Source of the DNA: DATLXU01 sp035575515
Lineage (GTDB): Bacteria; Acidobacteriota; Blastocatellia; UBA7656
Direction of reading: 5' to 3'
NCBI GenBank assembly: GCA_035575515.1
Contig: DATLXU010000114.1
Span: 62,001 to 126,000 of the forward strand
DNA length: 64,000 nucleotides
The notes beneath the pieces were generated by a model. It saw only the letters and a program-made list of their open reading frames with translations, was not told the origin of the DNA and made no database searches. Below are positions 1 through 9,229 of this stretch, in pieces. How positions within the stretch are numbered: position 1 is the first letter of the stretch; the number at the start of each line of letters is the position of its first letter. The position numbers were made by a program, and so were the translations under genes.

Positions 1-141
1 AGTCTGCGAATTGATGAGTCCATCGGCAGCCCAAGATTATAGAAAGCCAAAAAGCAAAAGGCAAACTGCGCGATGGGGAAAGCTCGCTCGCTTTGTCGTG
101 CGGTTGCGCGAGGCAAATAAGACTGCGGGGTGATGTAAGAA

Positions 142-1098
142 TCACTTCTTTACTACGCGGAATGGATACTCGTTGATTGGCTCGGTCGTGCCGTCTGCCG
201 TAGTGCCGCTGAGCGTCAGGATGTAATCATCGTTTGCGAGCGCGTTTGCGGGAAGCGTCACAAGCACAATCCTGCTTGCGCCGCGCGCTTGAGCTTTCAG
301 CCCCGAACGACTCACCACATTGCGCCCGGCGACGGTTTGAATCACTGCCCTGTAGCTTGCGTAATCGCCCTGCCTGAAGCTCACAATCAGGTTCACCTGC
401 TGCACGTCTCGCGCGATGGTAAGTTTGTTTGCTTCGCCTGCGCCTCTGACGAGACCCGCCGCCAGTGTGAATGAAGCTACGGTTGAAGCAGTCTGTCCCT
501 GAGAGTTTTGATCTGTTGTATCAGGGGCAGGCTCATTGCGTCCGAGCTGCGCCGGGGGGAGGTTGTTTTGGCGCTGTTGTCCAGCCCGCTCGGCCTCCTG
601 CTGTCTGTTTTCTACAGACGCTCGCTCGGAGGCTGGTTGCTCTGGCTGCTTGCTCGATCTTAAGAGTTGAACGGCGAGCCACGCGAAGGCGACTATCACG
701 ATTGCGGCGGCTGCAAAGCGAAATAGCGCAGGCCAGCTCATAAAATTAAAGAGGGTGCGCTGCGATGATTTAGCGGCGACCTGCCCGGCCCACTTTGGCT
801 GCGGTTGATTTGCTACAAAAGCCATCAAAGTATTGGCAAAGCCTACTCGCTCGCGCCGTTCGGGCGAGCGCAGAAAATGGCTCTCGAACCGCTGGCGTTT
901 GGTCTCAGAGAGTTCGCCTCGAACGTATGCGTCAATCAACTCATCTTCGGCAACCAGCAGGCGCTCATAGAATTCGTGGTTGCCAATATACTGAGCTTCT
1001 ATACGCTGTTGCTCTTCCTCGTCCAGTTCGCCGAGCAGGTAACTCGTCAACTGCTCATCGCTGTTTGGTTCTTCTTTCAAGCTCCTCCTATTAATCAA
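142..1098 (-). CDS. Anti-sigma-factor-like membrane protein
   Basis: A 318-residue protein with an acidic N-terminal region (about residues 10-85), one transmembrane segment at about 125-147 and a Gln-rich linker followed by a periplasmic beta-rich domain. The N-terminal region resembles acidobacterial anti-sigma proteins (YLLGELDEEE, then FESHFLRSPER) but lacks the HxxxCxxC zinc motif, so it would be a zinc-free variant. The gene starts 21 bases after the stop of an ECF sigma factor gene on the same strand, so the two are probably cotranscribed and this protein probably holds that sigma factor at the membrane. The role is inferred from architecture and position; the periplasmic signal is unknown. 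Confidence 0.7.
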   Translation of the reverse strand: MINRRSLKEEPNSDEQLTSYLLGELDEEEQQRIEAQYIGNHEFYERLLVAEDELIDAYVRGELSETKRQRFESHFLRSPERRERVGFANTLMAFVANQPQPKWAGQVAAKSSQRTLFNFMSWPALFRFAAAAIVIVAFAWLAVQLLRSSKQPEQPASERASVENRQQEAERAGQQRQNNLPPAQLGRNEPAPDTTDQNSQGQTASTVASFTLAAGLVRGAGEANKLTIARDVQQVNLIVSFRQGDYASYRAVIQTVAGRNVVSRSGLKAQARGASRIVLVTLPANALANDDYILTLSGTTADGTTEPINEYPFRVVKK

Positions 1099-1119
1099 TG
1101 CCGAAATCTGAATTTTATT

Positions 1120-1740
1120 TCACCTGTCCGACGACTTTTGAACGCAGGTCCGGACGCAATCTTCAAGCTTTTCCCTGATGCGATGCACCCGAATTCTCAA
1201 TGAATTGGGGGTCAGATTGAATACTCCGGCCAGTCGCCTTCGATTCTCTATCTTTGCGCCAACTTCGCCTTCGTAATATGAGATAATAAGTCCGCGCGCT
1301 TCATCGGGCAGCTTCTTCACACAGGATTCAAGGCATCGGAGCCGCTGTTCTAAAAGAAACTGTTCGGAACGAATCTCAAATATTTCAATGGGGTCTTCAA
1401 ACGGGTGCTGAAATTGCGCGATGGAATCGAGTGACGAAGAGTTTCTGACAGGATTGCGCAGGTGCTCTCTGAAGACGTTGCGCGCCACGCCGTAGAAATA
1501 ACCGACAAGCGCGCCCTCGTGAATCTTTTCTCCCTTGGCTATCTTATGAGCAACTCGATTGATAGTCTCGTCGGCGAGGTCTTGCGGAGAGAGGCAGCCG
1601 CGACACTCGAAGAACTTCATTATGCCTTTGCGAACAGCCTCGTACTTTTCTCCCGCGCGATCATGGTCGGAGTCAAACTGCGCGAGCAGCTTGTCGAAAA
1701 CTTCCTGAGTCAGTTCCCAGTCTTTTTTCCCCGTAGCCAT
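1120..1740 (-). CDS. ECF-type RNA polymerase sigma factor
   Basis: A 206-residue sigma-70 family protein. The region-2-like part holds LADETINRVAHKI and VGYFYGVARNVFREHLR. The region-4-like part (about residues 130-200) holds a helix-turn-helix ending in LTPNSLRIRVHRIREKLEDCV. It lies 75 bases after the CHAT-TPR gene and 21 bases before the anti-sigma-like gene, so the three may form one transcription unit. The order CHAT, sigma, anti-sigma suggests that the CHAT protein belongs to the same signalling response, but this is inference. The start ATG was taken from the full domain length; no decisive ribosome binding site was needed. Confidence 0.85.
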   Translation of the reverse strand: MATGKKDWELTQEVFDKLLAQFDSDHDRAGEKYEAVRKGIMKFFECRGCLSPQDLADETINRVAHKIAKGEKIHEGALVGYFYGVARNVFREHLRNPVRNSSSLDSIAQFQHPFEDPIEIFEIRSEQFLLEQRLRCLESCVKKLPDEARGLIISYYEGEVGAKIENRRRLAGVFNLTPNSLRIRVHRIREKLEDCVRTCVQKSSDR

Positions 1741-1815
1741 TCTCCCCGAATAAGCGCCGCTTTGAATGTTCCCTGCCTAACGCGGCAATGAGTGCGAGTG
1801 ATTTGTATAACGAAC

Positions 1816-4800
1816 TCACCTCCATTCGCCTTGAAGCGTGAAGGCCGCCCAGTAGTAAGGCAATTGCCACCGCTTCTGCTTCAACATTTCAATCTGAGCC
1901 TCTCTTAAAGCCGCCGGCGGGCGCAAGCCGCCGCCAAGCATCTTAGCATAAAATCGCTTCAACAACTCTGCCGTAGCCGCATCGTCGACTTTCCACAAAC
2001 TTGCCATCACGCGCGCCGCGCCCGCGTACATAAACCCGCGCGTCAGCCCCACTAACCCTTCGCCTTTTATCTCTTTGCCAAGCCCCGTTTGACACGCGCT
2101 CAACACGACAAGCTCTGCTGGGAGGTTCAGGTTGTATATTTCGTGCAGGCGAAGGAAACCGTCTTGAGCGCGACCCTGCTTGTCGACCAGCGACAGCACT
2201 ATTCCCGAAAGCTCAGGATGTTCGTTGTTGAGCAGGCCGTGCGTCGCAAAATGAATTATGCGGTACTGGCTGAGCGCGGCGCTCGTTGCAGTAGCGCGGC
2301 TCGCGTCGAAGTCGACGGCCTTCATCATATGTTGCGCTGGAACCATCGCTTCAATGGCATCCGCCTCGCGTCGGGAGAAAGGAAGGCGAGCAATATCTGC
2401 GCCGTCGCGTGTGACTCTGACATCCCTGATCGCGCGCTCAAAATCGCGCATTGGATCCTCAGCGCGCCCACTGATTGCGCCGAGCGTTTGGCGACGAGTT
2501 GTTGAGGATTTGAATCGGGGATCGTCGCGACTGAAGACCGGATCGGCAATAACAGCGACGGCTTTAGGAGCAGGCGCGCGTTCCGCAACCTTGCGCCGCA
2601 GCACTGCGAGCGCGGAGGCAGACGGAAGGTTCACGATTTCGTGGTCAGAAATCAGGGGCCGGGAGTCAGCGGTCAGACCTCGGGAACGATTACCAGTCGC
2701 TGTCTGTCTCAACCCCTGTGCGCTTTCGTAATCGCCTGAAGTTTTATCTGTTCCTGATGCCTGGCTCCCGACTGCTGACCCTTGCGGCGCAGGCAGAGCG
2801 GCAAACGGGATGTACTGCAACGCGCCGTCGGCGACAATCAGCAATCGCTTGTTTGATAACTCAGCGGCTGCCGGGTCGAGCAGCATCCGGCTCAACTCTG
2901 CCGCGGCCTTCTTGTAGTCGGCTTCCGCTTTGAGGATGCGCGCGTCGCGCTGCTGGTAGGTTTCGCCCTTAATGGTTTGGTTAGGTGCGGTGAGCGATTG
3001 ATAAACGCGGCGCGCCAGAGATTCTATCTCTGCGCGATCTGGCAGCTCGTATGTTGTGAGCGAATCCGGTGTGACGGCCCACAGGTAGCTGCGCTCATCG
3101 CCAAGCGCGTATTCCAGAAGCAAAGTGTCTGAGTCTAACAGTTGTTGAATCTCTTTGAGCGCAAGCGGCTGCGGCTGCGTAAGCGCGGCATAGGCAGGGC
3201 TGGCTTTGCGAATAGCTGCCTGTGTTTGCTGATACTCATTCTGAAGCTCGGCCAGTTGTTTGGTTAATGAAGCGGCTCGTTCTTTCAGGTTCTGTTGTCC
3301 GAGCGCCTGCGTGAGCCGTTCTGCCTTCACGTTGATCTGCTGCGAGAGCATGCGCTCGCGTTCGATGAGCGCGGGAGCCACACCCTGCCTGATGTTTATG
3401 CGGGCTTCGGCCAGCATCTCTAGAAAGCTGCGGGCGCGAGCCTGCTCGCTGGCTTTGAGCGCTGCGACATCGTTTCGCTCTGAAGGGTTCAAGCGATGCA
3501 TTCGCATAAGCAGTGCGATATAGAACTGATATGCATCGAGCTTGATTCCGAGATAAGAAGCGCGCAACTGAATGTCGACAGAACTGCGCACCGCTTCAAT
3601 TTTCGACAGGGCTTCTTCAATATGTTTGCGCGCTGTCAGGAAGTCGTCTCGGTCGCGCTCGACGCGCGCCATGCTTTGAAGGATGTTCGCTTCAAGTCGC
3701 AGGTCTTTGACCGCTCTGGCCAGCGACAGCGCTTCGTTGTAGTAGTCGGCGGCCTTTTGCAGATTGCCTGACAGGGTGTGGACGTTGCCTATATGGTAGA
3801 GCGTTATCGCCTCAGACCGGCGATCTTTTATTGCTCGTTGAATGTTGAGCGCCTGCTGGTGATGCTCCAGAGCTTCGTCGCGCTTACCCAATGAGTTCAG
3901 GGCCGCGCCGATATTATCGAGCGTCAGGGCCTCGCCCTGTCTGTTGCCCACTGCGCGGTGCAGCGGCAACGCCTGATTGTAGTATTCGAGAGCTTTGGCT
4001 GTCTCACCAAACAAGGCATAGGTATCGCCGATGGCGTGCAGCGATCTGGCCTCTCCGCGTATGTCTTTCGCTGCGCGCCTCATCTCAATCGCCTGCTGGT
4101 GATACTCCAGAGCTTGCTCTTGCTCGCCTAGCGTTGCATAGACATTGGCGATGTTGGCTAGCGTCGTGGCTATCCTGGAAGGATCGCCGACCTCACGCTT
4201 GAGCATCAGCGCCTGCAAATAATAATCGAGCGCCTTTTGCGGCTGCCCCATATTGTAGTAAATGACGCCGACGTTATTTAGAGTGTCTCCATGCGCCCTG
4301 CGGTTTTCGACAGTCGGCCAGATGGTGAGCGCCTCTCCATAATGCTCAAGCGCCTTGTACGGCTCGCCCAAAACCTCATAGACGCCGCCTATGTTATTAA
4401 GCAAGGCGGCCTCATGGCTCCTGTTATTTAGAGTCCTGCACAGCGCCAGAGCCTGATTGTAGTACTCAAGGGCTCTTTCCAACTCGCCCGAGGAATGATA
4501 TATGAAGGCGGCCATGCTCGAGCTATAGTATTCAAACGTTTGATCGTTCAATGCTCGAAAGATAGGGATGGCCAGATTGTACTTCTCGAGCGCCTTTCTG
4601 TCAGACTCTGCTGACCGTTGTGAGCGCAGCTCTTCGGCGTCCCAGTAAAGCTTCTCGGCTGCGGCCTGATCTCTATCCGGCTGCGTCGCCGGCCGCAACG
4701 CCTCTATCCTTATTTCGTAATCACCGACAGGCGCTTTCTTATCAAAAGGGCGCACTTCGATACGGTATTCGCCAGATTCTTCTGCCACGAGCGAAATCGG

Positions 4801-5175
4801 TTCGGTTCCCCTTGTTCCGTTGGGGGCGGCAGCCAGAATTATCCGCCTGCCGTCCGGCCCCAACAGCGTTGCGACAACATCGGCGCCCTGTTTGTCCAAG
4901 ATGGCGCGGAGGTATTGGCCCGCAGTGAGCGATACGCGGTAGATGTGAGCCGCGTCCCCCTCAATGCTCCGCTTGATTGGGGAACCCTGCTCGAGCGTCT
5001 CAACGTTAGCAGCTTGTCGTCGCGCAGCCTTCGGCGAGATCGGAGCTTTGCTCAGTATGCGCGCCGTAGAGTGGATGGCAAGAGCATGCGAGGCCGTCAG
5101 GTTGATGATGGCCACCGCGCATAAGGCGCATCCTAACAAGCCGCGTTTCATCACGCCGTATTCAATCCAACGCAT
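1816..5175 (-). CDS. Secreted CHAT-domain protein with TPR repeats
   Basis: The chosen start (5175) has GGAGG ten bases upstream; an upstream in-frame ATG at 5280 lacks this. The 1119-residue product begins with a signal peptide (hydrophobic GLLGCALCAVAIINL), then a PPC-like beta domain (about residues 55-150). About ten TPR units of the type ALEYYNQALAL follow (about 180-560), then a coiled-coil stretch and a C-terminal CHAT domain, a caspase-like peptidase fold. The CHAT catalytic pair is visible: His979 in ATHG and Cys1028 in SACQTG. CHAT proteases cleave partner proteins in several bacterial defence and signalling systems. Here the signal peptide points to export and the sigma/anti-sigma pair directly downstream points to signalling. 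The substrate is unknown. Confidence 0.88.
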   Translation of the reverse strand: MRWIEYGVMKRGLLGCALCAVAIINLTASHALAIHSTARILSKAPISPKAARRQAANVETLEQGSPIKRSIEGDAAHIYRVSLTAGQYLRAILDKQGADVVATLLGPDGRRIILAAAPNGTRGTEPISLVAEESGEYRIEVRPFDKKAPVGDYEIRIEALRPATQPDRDQAAAEKLYWDAEELRSQRSAESDRKALEKYNLAIPIFRALNDQTFEYYSSSMAAFIYHSSGELERALEYYNQALALCRTLNNRSHEAALLNNIGGVYEVLGEPYKALEHYGEALTIWPTVENRRAHGDTLNNVGVIYYNMGQPQKALDYYLQALMLKREVGDPSRIATTLANIANVYATLGEQEQALEYHQQAIEMRRAAKDIRGEARSLHAIGDTYALFGETAKALEYYNQALPLHRAVGNRQGEALTLDNIGAALNSLGKRDEALEHHQQALNIQRAIKDRRSEAITLYHIGNVHTLSGNLQKAADYYNEALSLARAVKDLRLEANILQSMARVERDRDDFLTARKHIEEALSKIEAVRSSVDIQLRASYLGIKLDAYQFYIALLMRMHRLNPSERNDVAALKASEQARARSFLEMLAEARINIRQGVAPALIERERMLSQQINVKAERLTQALGQQNLKERAASLTKQLAELQNEYQQTQAAIRKASPAYAALTQPQPLALKEIQQLLDSDTLLLEYALGDERSYLWAVTPDSLTTYELPDRAEIESLARRVYQSLTAPNQTIKGETYQQRDARILKAEADYKKAAAELSRMLLDPAAAELSNKRLLIVADGALQYIPFAALPAPQGSAVGSQASGTDKTSGDYESAQGLRQTATGNRSRGLTADSRPLISDHEIVNLPSASALAVLRRKVAERAPAPKAVAVIADPVFSRDDPRFKSSTTRRQTLGAISGRAEDPMRDFERAIRDVRVTRDGADIARLPFSRREADAIEAMVPAQHMMKAVDFDASRATATSAALSQYRIIHFATHGLLNNEHPELSGIVLSLVDKQGRAQDGFLRLHEIYNLNLPAELVVLSACQTGLGKEIKGEGLVGLTRGFMYAGAARVMASLWKVDDAATAELLKRFYAKMLGGGLRPPAALREAQIEMLKQKRWQLPYYWAAFTLQGEWR

Positions 5176-5322
5176 TCTGACAAGTCCTCCGTCGGTCTTT
5201 GTTGACAAGGGAGGTAAAGGCAGGCCGTAGAAGACTCTGCTCGGTAAGTTGATTGGGCGGCTCTGCGCCGGTGGCGTCAATCTCCTCCGCGCCCTCGCAC
5301 TTGACTCATAGCCGTCCCGGTT

Positions 5323-5769
5323 TCAGCGTTTCCTGCTGCCCGTCTTGCTCGTTGCTTTCTTACTGGCGGCTTTTTTACCACCAGTTCTCTTGGCGGTTGA
5401 CTTCCTGCTCGCGGACTTTTTGGCAACTGTTTTCTTGCCAGCCGCTTTTCTAGCCCCGGCTTTTGCGCCGGGTTTTTTGGCCCTTAGCCCCCCTGTTTGT
5501 CCATCCCACGTCGGGAGGTCGGGACGCCCTAGCTCCTTGTCGGGCGCTTCATCTGGAGACCTTCTACCATCATCGGGGGCAACAGAACCGGGTCCTTGTC
5601 CGTGCGCCCTGTTCCCATTCCTTACCCCGATTAAAGTGTGGTGGTGACCGCAGCTTAGCGGCCCGTCTGACACAAGGGTAACCGGTCCGGATCCGCGACC
5701 CGGCCCTTTTGCGGCCCCGCTTGCGAGGCTGTGGTCGCTAAACTCGACCGTGACGAACCATTCGGCCAT
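5323..5769 (-). CDS. Histone H1-like Lys/Ala-rich protein
   Basis: A 148-residue protein with a polar, Gly/Pro-rich N-terminal part of no family I recognise. About 55 C-terminal residues are made almost only of Lys, Ala, Arg, Ser and Thr, with AAGKK, VAKKSA and AASKKA units like eukaryotic histone H1 tails and bacterial HctB/AlgP-type proteins. AAAGGAGAG lies six bases before the ATG. The tail should bind nucleic acid, so chromosome compaction or regulation is plausible. A second gene of this kind lies at 57615-57956. The N-terminal halves do not obviously match. Confidence 0.6.
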   Translation of the reverse strand: MAEWFVTVEFSDHSLASGAAKGPGRGSGPVTLVSDGPLSCGHHHTLIGVRNGNRAHGQGPGSVAPDDGRRSPDEAPDKELGRPDLPTWDGQTGGLRAKKPGAKAGARKAAGKKTVAKKSASRKSTAKRTGGKKAASKKATSKTGSRKR

Positions 5770-6218
5770 CGTGCTCTCCTTTCTGCTTGTGAGATGTTCT
5801 TTCAGTTTGAGGATGACTGCCGCTGTGTGATTCCCGTTGCGCCGCGAGTTCTATCATAATCGGCTTCCCAATTCAATATGAATATTTCCCGGTATTTATT
5901 TCGCTTTAGTCTCTCCGAAATCTTTCGTCGGATGTATTTTTTGCCGCCTCGCTCGCTCTGTCTTAACGGCAGGCGTGTCTTAGGCGAAAAAGAGGTTTTG
6001 CGCCGCCAGTACATCGAATCAACCGGGCAAGAGGTAATCATTCAAGGGATGCACCTGTAAAGAATCAAACTCGAAATAATTCCCGCCTCACACCCTCGCA
6101 CTCGGTCTGTATCGCTGTGCCGGAACAATGACACGATTCAGCCGCAGTTGTTCCACGGTTTCAACAGTCGTTCATTTCAGGTGGGCGTTGAACGAACTCT
6201 TTACGTGCGAGGTAATCT
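5770..6218. other. Intergenic region, no convincing gene
   Basis: This 449-base gap separates the divergent starts of the H1-like gene and the propeller-cytochrome gene. Short ORFs on both strands (60 and 79 codons) overlap each other, have no recognisable domain and no good ribosome binding site, and were not accepted. The gap should hold both promoters. A GAGGT ribosome binding site precedes the ATG at 6219. Confidence 0.5.
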
Positions 6219-9155
6219 ATGAGGAAAAGAATTAAATTCACAATTGCTGCATTGACGCTTGCAGCGGGACTCGCCGCGCTCTTCTTTCGCGCGAGCGCAA
6301 GCCCTGTTTCAATGACGCTTTCGGCTCCTTTCGAGCGGAAGATTCTCGTGCCGCCGCCGGAAGCGCCCTTCAACCTGCGCTTCTTCACCACAGCCGTCAA
6401 GTTGGACTCGCAGGGCAAGATCATAACCGGCCCGACCGACGATCCCGTCAAAACAATAGTCGGCGCTGAACCGGCAGGCGAACGCGGCGGCGAGCAGCGA
6501 TTCACAAAAATCATGTTCGGCGCAAGCTATATTGACGGGCGGCCCGACCCCGGCACACGCATTGACCCGAACAACCCGATAGTTAAAAGCGGCAATCAGT
6601 TCTGGCCCAATCGCAAGCAGCCGTTCCGTAGCGAGCCTCGCGCGCTCACGCTCTCACAGGACGGGCGCAAGCTATACGTCTCGCTTCCAGGTCGTGAAGG
6701 TTATCCCGACTGGCGCGTCGCCGTCGTTGATACGTCGAGCCGTCAAGTTTTGAAATGGATTGACCTCAGGCCAGCAGGCCAGAAGAACGGCACGCGCCCC
6801 ATAGGGATCAAAGCCGCGCCCATCAATACATCCATCTCGGCTCATCCCTACATCGTCGTGCTGAATATGTACGGTAACTTCGCAAGCGTCATTGACGCGA
6901 CAACCGACACCGTACTGGGCGAATTCGAGACAGGATTCTATGGCGAGAAGCTTGTGTTCAATCGCGCGGGCACGCGGCTTTACATCACCGACCGTTTCAA
7001 AGATCAGGTTCGCGCGTTTGCCATCACCGCAGGGCCGAATGGAACCCCGTTCTTCACTCAGATTGCCGAAATACCCACGGGCACGACAGACCTTGAACGA
7101 GCGAACCCGCGCGACCTCGATATAAGCGCCGACGGGCGCACGCTCTATGTCGCAAACACGCTCGGCCATACAATCGCTGCAATCAACATCGAAAATGACG
7201 CGAACGCGCTCGTGAAAGTCCTGCCGCTCGGCGGGCTTGCAACCGACGTTAAGATAGCAGGTCGCTGGGGCATCGTCTGCGGGCAGGAAACGAACACTAA
7301 ATTGAACGAGCCTGAGACTGGTCACGGGCTGCCGACCAAAGACGCAAACGGAGTTGCTATTAAAAACAACGGACAGCCGCTCGGCTACACGCCCGTTATG
7401 ACCGACGCGACGAAAGCGACTACATTTGATGACCTGGGGAGCGAGCTGAACATATTCGACCCGGCCACGAATCTTTTCGTCTTTCGCTACGTTGACGAAG
7501 GGCGCGACATCTCACAATCGGTTATTCCAGGACAGTTCTTCGATCTCGGCGACCACACAGCCGCGCAGAAGATAATCAAAGGCAGCGGGCCTGAACAGAT
7601 GGCCGTGCGCGGCGATTTGCTCTTTGTCTCATTCGCGCATTCGGAAAACGTTCAGGTTTTCCACATCAATCAAAACGCCGCAGACCCGTCGCAGGCGCTT
7701 ACCCCGCTCGATGTGGAATTAACCGGCGGCATCACCCCGCACGGCGTTGAGGTCTCGCCCGATGGTCGAACAATTTACGTCGCGAACTTCCAAACTGAGG
7801 ACGTTTCATTTCTCGGCGTTGATGCAAATGGCAATCTCACGCGGCAAGGTTATGTCACCGTCGGCGTGACCGATAAGACTCCCGACCCGACCAAGAACGG
7901 CAGCAACGGGCAGGGACTGTTTGCGACTGACGAAGAAGTGGGACTGCGGTGGTTCTTCTCGTCGGCCTACTCGGATGACGGTCAAAAGTCGTGTGGCTTT
8001 TGTCACTGGGATGGGCGACAGGACGGATGCCAGTGGAATGTTGCGGCCAACGCCGTCGGCGGCGTGAAGGTCTGCCCGCAAAACAAAGACATCTCGGACA
8101 ACTGGCCCGAGTGGTACGAAGGGCTAAACAACGACTTTATGGCTTATGCTTCAGCCTGCAACGGCGAGGTGTTGCTGAGCGAGCGCAATCCCACGCCGCT
8201 TTTTCCGCAAGCAAATCAAGTTGATCGCTTCAAAGCGCGCGAAGAGTACGTGCTTCAAAAGACCGAAGAGATTTCGCGCGCGATTGGGCGGCCTGAGCTT
8301 TCGGGCAAAGCCTTCAAGGTCGGCTATTACGACATGGCGTACCTGCAAATCCTCTGGTCGCAGAACGAAAGAAGGAGTCTGCCCAATCCGCTCACGCAAT
8401 TTCCGACCGATGCAGAGCGGGCGATGATTGCGCGAGGCAAAGCGATCTTCACGAACAAAGTTTCGCAGGGCGGAGCCGGATGCGCCGATTGCCATCACAA
8501 TGGGAATCGTGTGACGAACGGCGTGGTTGACGATACGTTCCAGGATTTCAATATTCACGAGCCGGGCGTCATCAGCGAATCAACGGTTGACGGGAATGGG
8601 CCGTTCTTCCGCCCGCAGAACGATTACTTCTTCGTCCGGTTTGCGCCGCCGCAGGACGTTGGCACGCCGCAGAATTTCAGCAGCCGGAACACAAAGCACC
8701 TGCGAACGTTCTGGGATAGCGTGCCCAGATGGCTGCACTATGGGTTCGCCCACACCGTGCGCGAGATATTGCTTGAGCCTGACTCGCCGCTTTTGCAGCC
8801 GGGCGAGCGAGGATTTAACTTCCGCACCGTTCGCACGGACCATCGTCGCGGAGTGAATAATCTGCCTACGGAAGTGCCGATAACAGTGGCTGACCGCAGC
8901 GGTCAACTGGCGGGCGATGGCATGGGGCAGATACTTGTGAGCCTCGACAGCCCGTTTGTGCAGACTGCCGACGGCAAGGCGCAAATTGATCGTCTGGGAT
9001 CAGACAACCTTGCGCCGCTCGTCGTCGGCGGCCAGATAAACCCACAGCTTGCGGCGAATAATATCCGCGTAATCAAAGGCACACACGGCAAGACGGCGCA
9101 GCTTTCGGCTGATGATCTGAACGCGCTGATCCTTTATCTGAAATCGCTGCAATAA
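6219..9155 (+). CDS. Secreted beta-propeller / dihaem cytochrome c fusion
   Basis: A 978-residue exported protein with a signal peptide at residues 1-28. The first half holds YncE/YVTN-like propeller blades (for example LSQDGRKLYVSLPG and ISADGRTLYVANTLG). The second half resembles cytochrome c peroxidase/MauG proteins, with haem attachment motifs CGFCH at 592-596 and CADCH at 755-759. Proteins of this shape are predicted periplasmic or surface electron-transfer or oxidase enzymes; the substrate cannot be read from sequence. GAGGT precedes the start. It ends at a strong terminator and converges on an anti-sigma gene that itself carries CxxCH. Confidence 0.82.
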   Translation: MRKRIKFTIAALTLAAGLAALFFRASASPVSMTLSAPFERKILVPPPEAPFNLRFFTTAVKLDSQGKIITGPTDDPVKTIVGAEPAGERGGEQRFTKIMFGASYIDGRPDPGTRIDPNNPIVKSGNQFWPNRKQPFRSEPRALTLSQDGRKLYVSLPGREGYPDWRVAVVDTSSRQVLKWIDLRPAGQKNGTRPIGIKAAPINTSISAHPYIVVLNMYGNFASVIDATTDTVLGEFETGFYGEKLVFNRAGTRLYITDRFKDQVRAFAITAGPNGTPFFTQIAEIPTGTTDLERANPRDLDISADGRTLYVANTLGHTIAAINIENDANALVKVLPLGGLATDVKIAGRWGIVCGQETNTKLNEPETGHGLPTKDANGVAIKNNGQPLGYTPVMTDATKATTFDDLGSELNIFDPATNLFVFRYVDEGRDISQSVIPGQFFDLGDHTAAQKIIKGSGPEQMAVRGDLLFVSFAHSENVQVFHINQNAADPSQALTPLDVELTGGITPHGVEVSPDGRTIYVANFQTEDVSFLGVDANGNLTRQGYVTVGVTDKTPDPTKNGSNGQGLFATDEEVGLRWFFSSAYSDDGQKSCGFCHWDGRQDGCQWNVAANAVGGVKVCPQNKDISDNWPEWYEGLNNDFMAYASACNGEVLLSERNPTPLFPQANQVDRFKAREEYVLQKTEEISRAIGRPELSGKAFKVGYYDMAYLQILWSQNERRSLPNPLTQFPTDAERAMIARGKAIFTNKVSQGGAGCADCHHNGNRVTNGVVDDTFQDFNIHEPGVISESTVDGNGPFFRPQNDYFFVRFAPPQDVGTPQNFSSRNTKHLRTFWDSVPRWLHYGFAHTVREILLEPDSPLLQPGERGFNFRTVRTDHRRGVNNLPTEVPITVADRSGQLAGDGMGQILVSLDSPFVQTADGKAQIDRLGSDNLAPLVVGGQINPQLAANNIRVIKGTHGKTAQLSADDLNALILYLKSLQ

Positions 9156-9186
9156 CTCGCGGGGGGCAGAGTGAGCAGCGAACGAA

Positions 9187-9221
9187 GGGCGCAGGATGAA
9201 ATGCCTGCGCCCTGTTTTTTT
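9187..9221 (+). terminator. Intrinsic terminator after the propeller-cytochrome gene
   Basis: A perfect 9-bp GC-rich stem (GGGCGCAGG paired with CCTGCGCCC) with an 8-base loop is followed by TG and seven T. It lies 32 bases after the stop codon, between convergent genes. Confidence 0.9.
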
Positions 9222-9229
9222 CGGCTGGA

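Noticed and set aside
5345..5647. A 100-codon plus-strand frame opposite the H1-like gene
   Set aside because: It is the complement of a Lys/Ala-rich tail, which gives Leu/Phe/Ala-rich sequence that mimics a membrane protein.
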